DNA of 64,000 nucleotides from FW021-bin31 sp964647485 (GTDB taxonomy: Bacteria; Bacteroidota; Bacteroidia; Chitinophagales; Chitinophagaceae), in the NCBI GenBank assembly GCA_964647485.1, contig CAZYHV010000001.1:1-64000 (forward strand), in the 5' to 3' direction. A model generated the notes under the pieces. It was given only the letters and a program-made list of their open reading frames with translations. It was not told the DNA's origin and searched no databases. Made by a program: the position numbers and the translations under genes. Below are positions 18,456-27,131 of this stretch, piece after piece (position 1 is the first letter of the stretch; every line of letters starts with the position of its first letter).

Positions 18456-18833
18456 TCACCATTGTCTAACCAATAACACGCCCCCATAGGCAGCCAGAAG
18501 TCCAAGAATAACACTCATCATAATATAAAAAAATGCGATACCAATACGTCCTTCATTCAAGAGGCTGACATTATCAAAAGCAAAAGAGGAAAAAGTAGTA
18601 AACCCACCACAAAATCCGGTAGCCAGCAACAGACGCAATTCCGGAGATAAAATATTTCCCTTATCAAAAAGGGCATATATCATTCCAATAAGGAAACTTC
18701 CCACAATATTCACTACAAACGTAGGCCAGGGGAAAGGAGTCGTGACAGATTTAGAAATAAGCCATTGTATTAAATATCTCATCACACTGCCTGCGAATCC
18801 TCCTGCTCCAACAAAAAGGATAGCTTTAATCAT
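18456..18833 (-). CDS. crcB: Fluoride ion channel/exporter CrcB (Fluc)
   Basis: The 125-residue protein has four transmembrane helices and works as a dual-topology dimer that lets fluoride leave the cell. Family motifs are GAGGFAGSVMRY (residues 9-20), NIVGSFLIGMIYA and ATGFCGGFTTFSSFAFD. A fluoride riboswitch lies directly upstream on the same strand, which independently supports the function. Confidence 0.95.
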   Translation of the reverse strand: MIKAILFVGAGGFAGSVMRYLIQWLISKSVTTPFPWPTFVVNIVGSFLIGMIYALFDKGNILSPELRLLLATGFCGGFTTFSSFAFDNVSLLNEGRIGIAFFYIMMSVILGLLAAYGGVLLVRQW

Positions 18834-18860
18834 TGTTTTTGTTTTGCGTTATTCATTTTC

Positions 18861-18930
18861 GAGCAGGAGTCATCAGTCTATTGCAGACAATTTATACCAA
18901 AGAAGATGGTCAAGGGTGAACTCCATCACC
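18861..18930 (-). ncRNA. Fluoride riboswitch (crcB motif)
   Basis: Read on the minus strand, the RNA begins with GGTGATGGAGTTCACC (18930-18915), then a variable hairpin region, and ends with CTGATGACTCCTGC near 18877-18864. These are the conserved crcB-motif elements: the GGNGAUG start with its short stem, and GAUG followed by CUCC that pairs with GGAG. A -7 promoter element (TAACTTTG, 18943-18936) ends 5 nt before the aptamer, so the transcript starts essentially at the riboswitch. The crcB start is 28 nt after the aptamer. I see no terminator hairpin in that gap, so control may be translational. Confidence 0.85.
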
Positions 18931-18980
18931 GGCAGCAAAGTTACTTTTTTTGTTTTAGATAAAAGAGAACAAAGAATTCT

Positions 18981-18988
18981 TATTTTTG
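18981..18988 (+). promoter_or_regulatory. -7 promoter element of cca
   Basis: TATTTTTG matches the Bacteroidota TAnnTTTG element and lies 16 nt before the cca start at 19005. No TTG -33 element is seen at about 19 nt upstream. Confidence 0.55.
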
Positions 18989-19004
18989 CAGCAAAATAGA
19001 CCGA

Positions 19005-20432
19005 ATGATGCACATTGATTATTCAGCAGAAGAATTAAATATATTACAAAAAATAGGTAATGCCGCCCATGATATCGGACAGGAAGCACGATTAATAGGT
19101 GGATTTGTTAGAGATAAAATCATCGGTCGATCTACTACTGACATGGATATTGTCTGCCCGGGAGATGGTATCCAATTAGCAGAAACAGTAGCACAACTCT
19201 TTACGCCCCCTCCCAAAGTACATCTTTTCAAAAATTTTGGTACAGCTCAAATTAAGTGGAAAGACCTAGAAATTGAATTTGTAGGCGCCCGTAAGGAAAG
19301 TTATCGTTATGATTCTCGTAAACCAACTGTAAAACCGGGGAGTATAGAAGAAGACCAAAGACGAAGAGATTTTACGATCAATTCCCTCTCAATTAGCCTC
19401 CATCCGGATAATTTCGGTCAGCTAGTTGACCCTTTTAATGGCATTAAAGATCTAGAAAATAAAATTATAAGAACCCCTTTAGATCCGAAACAAACTTTTA
19501 GTGATGATCCTTTACGAATGATGCGCGCCATCCGATTCGCCTGCCAACTGCAGTTTTCAATAGAAGAAAACACCGTGAAAGGAATTAAAGAAAATAAAGA
19601 TCGAATTCGGATTGTTTCCAAAGAACGGATTACAGAAGAACTTAATAAGATTATCCTTAGTCCCAAACCTTCTATCGGATTTGAATTATTGTTCCAAACC
19701 GGCATCTTAAAGATTATCTTTCCTGCCTTAGTTCGACTTCAAGGTGTAGAAGTACGAGAAGGGAAAGGACATAAAGATAATTTTTATCATACTATACAGG
19801 TTCTTGACAATATCAGTCTTAACACCTCAGATTTATGGCTGCGTTGGGCGGCGATTCTTCATGATATTGCCAAACCGGCGACTAAACGTTTCGAGCCAAA
19901 TCATGGATGGACTTTTCATGGTCATGAGGTAGTGGGTAGCAGAATGGTTCCAAAGATATTCAAAAAAATGAAACTGCCAATGAATGAGAAGATGCGGTTT
20001 GTAAAGAAAATGGTCGCTTTGCATCTTCGACCTATTAGCCTGACAAAAGATAACATTACAGATTCTGCCCTTCGCCGTCTTTTATTCGATGCCGGAGATG
20101 ATTTAGAATCCCTAATGATGCTTTGTAATGCAGATATCACATCAAAAAACAAGAGGAAAGTCCGTCAATTTAAGGAAAATTTTGAACTGGTTAAAAGTAA
20201 ATTATCCGAAGTAGAAGAAAAAGACCGTATCCGCAACTGGCAGCCTCCTATTTCAGGGAAAGAGATTATGGACACTTTCGGTTTAAAACCCAGTAAAGCC
20301 GTTGGAGATATCAAAGCTGCCATACGAGAAGCCATCTTAGACGGGAAAATACCCAACAACAAAGAAGCCGCTTTTCAGTATATGTTGGATGTGGGCAGCG
20401 ATATGGGATTCTCTCCATCTTCTAGACAATAA
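19005..20432 (+). CDS. cca: CCA tRNA nucleotidyltransferase with HD domain
   Basis: The 475-residue enzyme adds or repairs the 3' CCA of tRNAs. The class II polymerase head carries LIGGFVRDKIIGRSTTDMDIV and RRDFTINSLS, followed by RMMRAIRFACQL. A C-terminal HD phosphohydrolase domain has the HDIAKPATK motif. Both tRNA genes in this window lack an encoded CCA, so the enzyme is needed for their maturation. A second ATG directly after the first is also possible. It is divergent from crcB. Confidence 0.95.
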   Translation: MMHIDYSAEELNILQKIGNAAHDIGQEARLIGGFVRDKIIGRSTTDMDIVCPGDGIQLAETVAQLFTPPPKVHLFKNFGTAQIKWKDLEIEFVGARKESYRYDSRKPTVKPGSIEEDQRRRDFTINSLSISLHPDNFGQLVDPFNGIKDLENKIIRTPLDPKQTFSDDPLRMMRAIRFACQLQFSIEENTVKGIKENKDRIRIVSKERITEELNKIILSPKPSIGFELLFQTGILKIIFPALVRLQGVEVREGKGHKDNFYHTIQVLDNISLNTSDLWLRWAAILHDIAKPATKRFEPNHGWTFHGHEVVGSRMVPKIFKKMKLPMNEKMRFVKKMVALHLRPISLTKDNITDSALRRLLFDAGDDLESLMMLCNADITSKNKRKVRQFKENFELVKSKLSEVEEKDRIRNWQPPISGKEIMDTFGLKPSKAVGDIKAAIREAILDGKIPNNKEAAFQYMLDVGSDMGFSPSSRQ

Positions 20433-20723
20433 CAATCCGATACAGCCAATCTATCCTTCCTTCCTATTTTCAATAGGACAAAAAATCCAATGGATAAGTG
20501 CATACCTCATCCGCCCCCGGCTTTCAGTCTAAATAATAACCCTTTTTTTGAATTCCGGTATACATAAAACATTTCATTAAAGGATAATCAAGAATAATTT
20601 TCAATAAAATTTAACTTATTGAGAATAATTTATTATCTTCGTCTTAACAAAAGCAACCTGTTAAGCCTAAAAGTTCTTATTACAGGATGCACTTACTCAT
20701 TTATTTACTAAACAAAAAAATGT
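20433..20723. other. Intergenic region between cca and channel-like gene
   Basis: No gene is apparent in these 291 bp. A short inverted repeat (20463-20468 with 20472-20477) lacks a T-tail and is not a convincing terminator. TATCTTCG at 20634-20641 resembles a -7 element with one mismatch, but no TTG lies at the right distance. Confidence 0.4.
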
Positions 20724-21896
20724 ATGGATTTTTTAAACAATTTTGCAGACACCATAGCGACACATTTTCCCAATATTCTTGGAGCACTTATTATTCTCCT
20801 TATTGGGTGGTTAATCGCCAAAGGAATCAAAGCTATTATTATCAGACTGTTAGATCACACTTCTATAGATAAGAAGTTCTCAAGTGAAGCAAGTATCAGT
20901 AAAGGGATAGGAAACATCGTCTATTACCTTCTCATGATTATTGTTTTCATGATTGTACTTGAGAACCTTGGCATCAGTTCGGTTCTATCTCCTTTAGAAG
21001 TAATGGTCTCGCAATTCCTCGCATTTATTCCTCATTTGGTAGCCGCTCTCCTGATAGGATTTATAGGCTTCCTTTTGGCTAGATTTGTATCCAACTTGAT
21101 TGGTTTTGGAGGAAACTTTCTGGATAAAATTGTTTCTAAAACCGGATTTAAGGATACCGACCAGATTATAAAGGTGGTAAAGAATATTGTATTCATCATC
21201 ATCTTTATTCCTTTATTAATTCAGGCCATTAATGCACTTCAATTATCATCTATTTCTGATCCGCTTAATGCGATTCTCAGTGGTTTCATAGGAATTATCG
21301 GTAATATTATCGTAGCGGCTGTTATTCTCATGATTTTCATCTGGGGAGGGAAATATCTTACAAAATTCCTTGCTAGTCTATTCCAAAGCCTAAAATTGGA
21401 TGAGATGGCAGAAAAATTAAGCTTAAAGAATATGATTGGTGACCAATCCTTTTCAAAACTTATCGCTAATATTCTTTATTTCTTCATCATTTTCTTTGGT
21501 GTGATTACCGCGGTAGAAATTCTACAATTGCAAGAATTAACAGATATTCTTTATGAGATACTGGCTATTACAGGATCGATTGCTTTCGGATTAGTTATTT
21601 TGGTTATTGGGAATTTTATCTCTGTGCTTATATACAACAGCATGGTTCGTTCCGATTCCAATAAATTCATTGCTTCGATCGTACGTTATGCCTCTCTTGT
21701 TATTTTCCTTGGCATGGCACTGAGAGCCATGGGATTTGCCAACGAAATTGTAGAATGGGCATTCGGATTAACCTTTGGTGCTGTTGCTGTTGCTGTTGCT
21801 TTAAGCTACGGCTTAGGAGGAAGAGAAGCAGCCGGAGAACATTTCAAGGATATCGTTAAAAAACTTAGAGGAAAAAATAAAGACAACGAGTTTTAA
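20724..21896 (+). CDS. TM_helix-repeat membrane protein (mechanosensitive channel-like, CmpX type)
   Basis: The 390-residue inner-membrane protein contains repeated amphipathic/hydrophobic units (about residues 15-35, 75-110, 180-210, 270-300, 330-365) like the conserved TM_helix repeat found in CmpX-type and some MscS-related proteins. The last repeat ends in VALSYGLGGREAAGEHFKD, a family hallmark. The cytoplasmic beta and alpha-beta domains of true MscS are absent. A role in osmotic or membrane-stress response is inferred from the family. It is monocistronic with a strong terminator. Confidence 0.8.
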   Translation: MDFLNNFADTIATHFPNILGALIILLIGWLIAKGIKAIIIRLLDHTSIDKKFSSEASISKGIGNIVYYLLMIIVFMIVLENLGISSVLSPLEVMVSQFLAFIPHLVAALLIGFIGFLLARFVSNLIGFGGNFLDKIVSKTGFKDTDQIIKVVKNIVFIIIFIPLLIQAINALQLSSISDPLNAILSGFIGIIGNIIVAAVILMIFIWGGKYLTKFLASLFQSLKLDEMAEKLSLKNMIGDQSFSKLIANILYFFIIFFGVITAVEILQLQELTDILYEILAITGSIAFGLVILVIGNFISVLIYNSMVRSDSNKFIASIVRYASLVIFLGMALRAMGFANEIVEWAFGLTFGAVAVAVALSYGLGGREAAGEHFKDIVKKLRGKNKDNEF

Positions 21897-21917
21897 TTTA
21901 GCACACTTTGTTTTCTT

Positions 21918-21956
21918 AAGAAGCCGACAGAAATTAACTGTCGGCTTCTTTTTTTA
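21918..21956 (+). terminator. Terminator after TM_helix protein gene
   Basis: An 11-bp perfect stem (21920-21930 with 21938-21948), extended by A:T pairs, encloses a 7-nt loop and is followed by a T-run. It separates this gene from era. Confidence 0.88.
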
Positions 21957-21970
21957 TTCCCCAGAAAAAC

Positions 21971-21978
21971 TATCTTTG
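21971..21978 (+). promoter_or_regulatory. -7 promoter element of era-der
   Basis: TATCTTTG fits TAnnTTTG and ends 14 nt before the era start codon. It lies just after the terminator of the preceding gene. Confidence 0.6.
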
Positions 21979-21992
21979 CCAAAAATTGCAAA

Positions 21993-22868
21993 ATGACATA
22001 CCGGGCAGGCTTTGTAAATATTTTTGGTAAACCCAACGCTGGAAAAAGCACATTACTCAATGCACTAACCGGAGAGAAACTGGCGATTACCTCCCCTAAA
22101 GTACAAACTACCCGACATCGTATTCTCGGCATTCTTACCCAGCCGGGAAAATATCAAATTGTTTTCTCTGATACCCCCGGCATTATTTCTCCTAGATATA
22201 AATTACAGGAAAACATGATGGGAGCCGTACAATCGGCTATGGAAGATGCTGATATTGCCCTTTTCATTATGGATGCTACGGATGATGTCAAAAAGATAAA
22301 AGCAACCTTTGATCAGCTCCCCCTGAAGATGCCCGGGATACTCGTCATCAATAAAAAAGATCTCATTCCGAAGAATAAACTAGAAGAAATTAAAGCGGCT
22401 TTCCCGGAAAATAGTTGGATAGAGAAAGTAGGAGTAAGCGCGTTACAAAAACAAGGATTGGAAACACTTCTGAAAGTCATCACCGACCACCTACCGGAAA
22501 ATCCACCTTTCTACCCGGAAGATACCCTAACCGATCGCCCTGTTAAGTTTTTTATTTCTGAATTAATTAGAGAAAAACTCTATACCCTCTTCAGAGATGA
22601 GATTCCTTATCAAACGACAGCCATTATTCGTCAATTTGAAGAAAAAAAGACACTGACTAAAATATCTGCAGACATCGTAGTAGAACGAGAGAGTCAAAAG
22701 GGAATCATTCTTGGAAAAGGAGGAAAAAGTATTAAGCAAATAGGACAACTCGCCCGAAAAGACATTGAAACCTTTCTGGAGAGGAAAGTATTCCTGGAAT
22801 TGCATGTTAAAGTGAGAAATAAGTGGCGGAACAAAGGACATTTTTTAAAAGAATACGGATACCATTAA
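21993..22868 (+). CDS. era: GTPase Era
   Basis: The 291-residue GTPase binds 16S rRNA and assists 30S assembly. It has the P-loop GKPNAGKST (residues 12-20), DTPG and NKKD for the GTPase domain. The C-terminal KH domain has the IILGKGGKSIKQIGQLARKDIE region. It is followed by der after 13 bp, so two ribosome-assembly GTPases share an operon. Confidence 0.97.
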   Translation: MTYRAGFVNIFGKPNAGKSTLLNALTGEKLAITSPKVQTTRHRILGILTQPGKYQIVFSDTPGIISPRYKLQENMMGAVQSAMEDADIALFIMDATDDVKKIKATFDQLPLKMPGILVINKKDLIPKNKLEEIKAAFPENSWIEKVGVSALQKQGLETLLKVITDHLPENPPFYPEDTLTDRPVKFFISELIREKLYTLFRDEIPYQTTAIIRQFEEKKTLTKISADIVVERESQKGIILGKGGKSIKQIGQLARKDIETFLERKVFLELHVKVRNKWRNKGHFLKEYGYH

Positions 22869-22881
22869 TTTATAAAATATT

Positions 22882-24204
22882 ATGTCAGGATTTACAGTTG
22901 CAATCGTAGGAAGACCCAATGTGGGGAAATCTACTCTATTTAACAGACTTATTGAACAACGAAAGGCCATTGTAGATGATATTAGCGGAGTGACCAGAGA
23001 TCGTCAATATGGAACTTCCGACTGGAACGGTAAAGACTTTAATGTCATCGATACGGGAGGTTTTGTTTCCCACTCTGATGACATCTTCGAAAGAGAAATC
23101 AGAAAACAGGTACAATTGGCCATGGAAGAAGCTCATCTCATCATCTTCGTCTGCGACGTCACCACCGGTATCACCAGCCTGGATGAAGATATGGCAAATA
23201 TTCTCAGAAGGTCAACTAAACCCATTTTATTGGTCGTCAATAAAGTAGACAATCATCAACGACAAATCGAAGCTACCGAATTTTATGCTTTAGGATTTGA
23301 AAACATCCTTTTTTTATCTTCTATCACCGGCACCGGAAGTGGAGAATTACTTGATAAGTTAGTCACTTATATCCCCAACCAAAAGGAAAATGAGGAGGAA
23401 GAGAAAAAAGAAACAGAACGTCCTCGTCTGGCTATTATAGGACAACCTAATGTAGGAAAATCTTCCTTGTTAAATCTACTCATTGGAGAAGAAAGAAATA
23501 TCATTTCGGATATTCCGGGAACTACTCGCGATACCGTACATTCTCATTATAATCTATATAACAAAGACTTTACACTCATAGATACTGCAGGGATTCGACG
23601 TAAAAATAAAGTACATGAAAATTTAGAGTTTTATTCTGTTATTCGTGCCATTAAAGCCATAGACGAAGCAGATGTTTGTTTGCTTCTTTTAGATGCCGAA
23701 AAAGGTATTACAGCACAGGATCTAAATATCTTCAATACAGCAACCAAGAAAGGAAAAGGTGTCGTTATTTTGATCAACAAATGGGATCTTTTGGATAAAG
23801 AAACCTCCACTGCAAAGAAATATAAAGAAGATCTGAAGAGACGACTCTCCCCCTTTGTAGACGTTCCCATCATCTTTACTTCCGTCATAGAAAAGCAGCG
23901 TATTTTTAAAGCACTAGAAACTGCCCTTTCGGTTTATGACAACAGGAAAAGGAGAATTCCCTCTTCAAAATTGAATGAGGTCATGCTCCAAGCGATTCAG
24001 CTCCATCAGCCTCCAATGGTAAGAGGATATAATGTGAGTATTAAATATGTAACACAGCTTCCTACACATACCCCCACTTTTGCTTTTTTTTGTAACCATC
24101 CTAAAGATATCAAACCTCCTTATAAACAATATCTGGAAAACCAATTAAGAAAGAATTTTAAATTAAGTGGCGTCCCTATTCGGCTATTCTTTAGAAAAAA
24201 ATAA
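22882..24204 (+). CDS. der: GTPase Der (EngA), two GTPase domains
   Basis: The 440-residue protein acts in 50S ribosome assembly. It has two tandem GTPase domains, with P-loops GRPNVGKST at residues 10-18 and GQPNVGKSS near residue 187. The C-terminal KH-like domain ends in the basic sequence GVPIRLFFRKK. The beta-lactamase gene starts 25 bp downstream and may be read from the same transcript. Confidence 0.97.
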   Translation: MSGFTVAIVGRPNVGKSTLFNRLIEQRKAIVDDISGVTRDRQYGTSDWNGKDFNVIDTGGFVSHSDDIFEREIRKQVQLAMEEAHLIIFVCDVTTGITSLDEDMANILRRSTKPILLVVNKVDNHQRQIEATEFYALGFENILFLSSITGTGSGELLDKLVTYIPNQKENEEEEKKETERPRLAIIGQPNVGKSSLLNLLIGEERNIISDIPGTTRDTVHSHYNLYNKDFTLIDTAGIRRKNKVHENLEFYSVIRAIKAIDEADVCLLLLDAEKGITAQDLNIFNTATKKGKGVVILINKWDLLDKETSTAKKYKEDLKRRLSPFVDVPIIFTSVIEKQRIFKALETALSVYDNRKRRIPSSKLNEVMLQAIQLHQPPMVRGYNVSIKYVTQLPTHTPTFAFFCNHPKDIKPPYKQYLENQLRKNFKLSGVPIRLFFRKK

Positions 24205-24229
24205 GCTTTAGACTAAAAAAAATCAAACT

Positions 24230-25159
24230 ATGAAAAAGTACATGCCATGGATTCTATGCTTCTTTTTCCTCCTGAGTATCAAACAACAAAGTCAGGCACA
24301 AAACACGCAACAGTTGCAAGAAAAGATCTCCGGGGTAGCTTCCGAAGGGCAAAATACTATTGGCGTAGCTATTTCAAATAAATCAGGAACAACACCGGTA
24401 TATTTTAACAAGAAAAGACATTTTGTTATGCAAAGTGTCTTTAAGTTACCCATTGCCCTATATGCCCTTCATCAAGTAGATCAAGGACATCTATCATTAG
24501 ATCAGAAAATACAAATCACGAAAGAGAAATTATTACCCAACACCTGGAGTCCAATCAGAAAAGCCTATCCAAGCGGAACAACAATGTCCTTAAAAAGGTT
24601 GATTCAATATACTGTTGCCCAAAGTGATAATAATGGATGTGATATACTTTTGGATTTAATTGGAGGCCCCCGTAAAGTAGAAAAATATCTTCATCATCTT
24701 GGCATTAAAGGAATATCGATAAAAGTAAATGAAGCAACAATGCATACAGATGAAAAAGCACAATATAAAAATTGGATTACCCCGGAAGCCAGCAATAAAA
24801 TGCTCAGAATCTTTTATTTTAACGACAACCATTTACTAAGTTCAAAATCTTACGATTTTATTTGGGGCGTATTAAAAGGAACCAAAACAGGAACTGAAAA
24901 ATTGAAAGGAGCGCTTCCCCAAAATACGATAGTGGCTCATAAAACAGGACATTCCGGAAAAAATCAGAAAGGGATAACCGCTGCTGAAAATGACATTGGT
25001 GTTATCTTCTTGCCAAACGGTCATCCTCTCTTTGTCAGTGTCTATATTACCCAATCTAAAGAAAATCTTTCTAGCGATGAAAAAACCATTGCCCAAATTG
25101 CAAAAACAGCATGGGATTTTTATCAATCTGGTCCTCAAACATCTAATGACCATCACTAA
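24230..25159 (+). CDS. bla: Class A serine beta-lactamase (subclass A2-like)
   Basis: The 309-residue protein has a signal peptide (to about residue 23) and the complete class A catalytic set. SVFK is at 69-72 (S70-K73 equivalents), SDN at 132-134, E168 in VNEATMHTDEKAQY as the omega-loop glutamate, and KTG at 238-240. The NEATMH omega-loop and the inserted segments match the Bacteroidota A2 lineage (CepA, CfxA, PER, VEB) rather than TEM-like enzymes. It should hydrolyse penicillins or cephalosporins in the periplasm; the spectrum cannot be predicted. There is no mobile element nearby, so it looks chromosomal and intrinsic. Confidence 0.92.
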   Translation: MKKYMPWILCFFFLLSIKQQSQAQNTQQLQEKISGVASEGQNTIGVAISNKSGTTPVYFNKKRHFVMQSVFKLPIALYALHQVDQGHLSLDQKIQITKEKLLPNTWSPIRKAYPSGTTMSLKRLIQYTVAQSDNNGCDILLDLIGGPRKVEKYLHHLGIKGISIKVNEATMHTDEKAQYKNWITPEASNKMLRIFYFNDNHLLSSKSYDFIWGVLKGTKTGTEKLKGALPQNTIVAHKTGHSGKNQKGITAAENDIGVIFLPNGHPLFVSVYITQSKENLSSDEKTIAQIAKTAWDFYQSGPQTSNDHH

Positions 25160-25190
25160 ATTTCGAGAAAAGGCTATTCCCCTACTTATT

Positions 25191-25919
25191 TCAAATCAGC
25201 AGATCGCCCAATTGTTTCACCCCTAGTTTTTTTGTTGCAATAAAGCCCTCTCCATGGGCAGTTCCTATTCTTTTTCCCATCAATTGCGAACGAGACATTA
25301 GACTTTCAAAAAACGCAGGTGTGGAAATATAGGTCTGGTTATCTTCCTTCTGATTTGCCATAAATTGGGTCTTAAAAGCACGAATGGCTTCCTTTTTTCT
25401 CTCAATAACCGAACTTATATCTACAATAAAATCAGGTTCTAAATAAGTATCCTGTATATAATGAAAGACTTGTTTCGGACGCCATGCCTCCTGTTGACGT
25501 CCCGCTTCTTCCGTTTCTATTTTCTTTAATCCGGCTAAAAAACAACTATCATAAATTAATTGAGAGGCTCTACCATGATCCGGATGGCGGTCTTGTGGCG
25601 CATTTGCTAATACGATATCAGGACGATATTTTCGAATGGCTCGAATAAGAACAAGCTGAGTCGATTTATCATTTTTGAAGAACCCATCAGATAATTCCAG
25701 ATTTTCTCTCACATCTACTCCCATAATTTGGGAGGCTGCTTTTGCTTCTTCTTTTCGTGTTTCCGGTGTCCCTCTTGTCCCCATTTCTCCTCTTGTCAGA
25801 TCAACAATTCCTGTTTTCCAACCCAATTCAGATTGAACCATCAGGGTTCCACTACAACCTAATTCAATATCATCCGGATGCGCTGCCATAGCTAACACAT
25901 CCAACTTAATATTTTCCAT
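25191..25919 (-). CDS. bshB1: Bacillithiol biosynthesis deacetylase BshB1
   Basis: The 242-residue zinc hydrolase of the LmbE family deacetylates GlcNAc-malate in bacillithiol synthesis. The metal-binding AHPDDIELGCSGT (residues 13-25) and the RGEMGTRGT and DRHPDHG segments identify it as BshB1 rather than a general LmbE protein. The other bsh genes are not in the window. A -7 element (TACCTTTG, 25952-25945) lies upstream. Confidence 0.93.
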   Translation of the reverse strand: MENIKLDVLAMAAHPDDIELGCSGTLMVQSELGWKTGIVDLTRGEMGTRGTPETRKEEAKAASQIMGVDVRENLELSDGFFKNDKSTQLVLIRAIRKYRPDIVLANAPQDRHPDHGRASQLIYDSCFLAGLKKIETEEAGRQQEAWRPKQVFHYIQDTYLEPDFIVDISSVIERKKEAIRAFKTQFMANQKEDNQTYISTPAFFESLMSRSQLMGKRIGTAHGEGFIATKKLGVKQLGDLLI

Positions 25920-25974
25920 CTATTATTTTTGTTTTAAGAAACCACAAAGGTACAAACAATGTAGAAAAATGCCG

Positions 25975-26610
25975 TTAATTGAATCTATTCGGATGACGGT
26001 AGGCGTCATAATAAAAAGGGTTATGCTCTATCTCTTCAACAAAAGCTTCAATATCCTGATTTTTCCTTTTATCATAGGGGGTCTTCAAATTACTTCCAAA
26101 AAAGAAAGCTACCGTTTGCCATAGGCGGGCAGAAAACCCACCTCTCAATTGTTTTATCAGGTTATAACAATTGTGTCCGGTCTCTCTATATACCAACTTT
26201 ATCAATACTTTCCCCTGATACACAGAAAGGTCTTTAATCTTTGGACCAAACGACGTTTTTAACTCTTCCTCTTTAAGCTTTAAATATTCCTTCTTTTCTC
26301 GTTTAGAATCCAGCGTCTTTAAATGCTTATCTACATCCTGTACTACTCCTGCCACAATACGTGCATAGGGATAAGTTACATAAACTGCATTTCGGAGTCG
26401 ATTGTACTTTTTTGCTGCCTTTCTGTATTTCCGAAGTGCGCGCGCAGTTACTTTTATTGTAGGAAGGACTTTTAAGGGTAGTGTATCTCGACCTTCCACA
26501 TGAGAATAAAGAAAAGAACCTTGTTCAATAGAATCAACCTGACCATCACTGTTTAAATAGAAAACTAAACAGAGTAATCCAATTCCAATAATCTTCAACA
26601 ATTGTTTCAT
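25975..26610 (-). CDS. DUF4294-like secreted protein
   Basis: The 211-residue protein has a signal peptide (to about residue 24). Its conserved, strongly basic domain includes LPTIKVTARALRKYRKAAKKY, YPYARIVAGVVQDVDKHL and LVYRETGHNCYNLIKQLRGGFSARLWQT. This matches the Bacteroidota family I know as DUF4294, whose function is unknown. It lies 72 bp downstream of the rhodanese gene on the same strand and may be at the end of the cytochrome c operon. Confidence 0.75.
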   Translation of the reverse strand: MKQLLKIIGIGLLCLVFYLNSDGQVDSIEQGSFLYSHVEGRDTLPLKVLPTIKVTARALRKYRKAAKKYNRLRNAVYVTYPYARIVAGVVQDVDKHLKTLDSKREKKEYLKLKEEELKTSFGPKIKDLSVYQGKVLIKLVYRETGHNCYNLIKQLRGGFSARLWQTVAFFFGSNLKTPYDKRKNQDIEAFVEEIEHNPFYYDAYRHPNRFN

Positions 26611-26682
26611 ACAATCATCCTCCCTGCATAAAAAGGAATTATTACTCCCGTAAAATTATAATTATTTTATCATAATCAATAA

Positions 26683-27129
26683 TTAATCTTGTGCCAATGG
26701 ATATCCTTTATCAATCCAATCGACCTTTAAATTGTGATTTAAATTAAGCAGTCTGGGCTTTTTGAATCCCAGATCTTGTAAAAGGGAGAAGGCAGGACCT
26801 GCATTAGGACATTTGCTAAAAGGGCAACAACCACAATACACCACCACTTCTTTATCTTTTGGAATATCCTTCAGGTAAGCTTTTAATTTCTTCTTATTTT
26901 TATCATATTCTACCGGTCCAATTTCTTTTGCACCTTTTATCACGCCCGCAGGACCAACATCAATAAGTACCGGTTGTTCTTCTTTCGGCAATTCTAATTC
27001 CGATGCCAGATCCGCAGGTGCTTTCAATTGGGCTGTTGTCCACGGATGACTTTTCTCTTGCCCTTGACTATTGAAACTAACAAACAGTCCGAACAAAACA
27101 ACCATCAGAAACAAAATACCTTTCTTCAT
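26683..27129 (-). CDS. Periplasmic rhodanese-like protein in cytochrome c operon
   Basis: The 148-residue protein has a signal peptide (to about residue 23) and a rhodanese fold. The active-site loop is VVYCGCCPFSKCPNAGPAF, with three cysteines before the helix and a fourth nearby, more than the single catalytic cysteine of a usual rhodanese. Its gene starts 2 bp after ccmF ends. That position suggests a thiol or sulfur-handling task during cytochrome c maturation, for example keeping apocytochrome thiols reduced, but this is inference. Confidence 0.8.
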   Translation of the reverse strand: MKKGILFLMVVLFGLFVSFNSQGQEKSHPWTTAQLKAPADLASELELPKEEQPVLIDVGPAGVIKGAKEIGPVEYDKNKKKLKAYLKDIPKDKEVVVYCGCCPFSKCPNAGPAFSLLQDLGFKKPRLLNLNHNLKVDWIDKGYPLAQD

Positions 27130-27131
27130 CT

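Noticed and set aside
20463..20477. Small inverted repeat after cca as a terminator
   Set aside because: The stem is only 6 bp with a 3-nt loop and no T-run follows.
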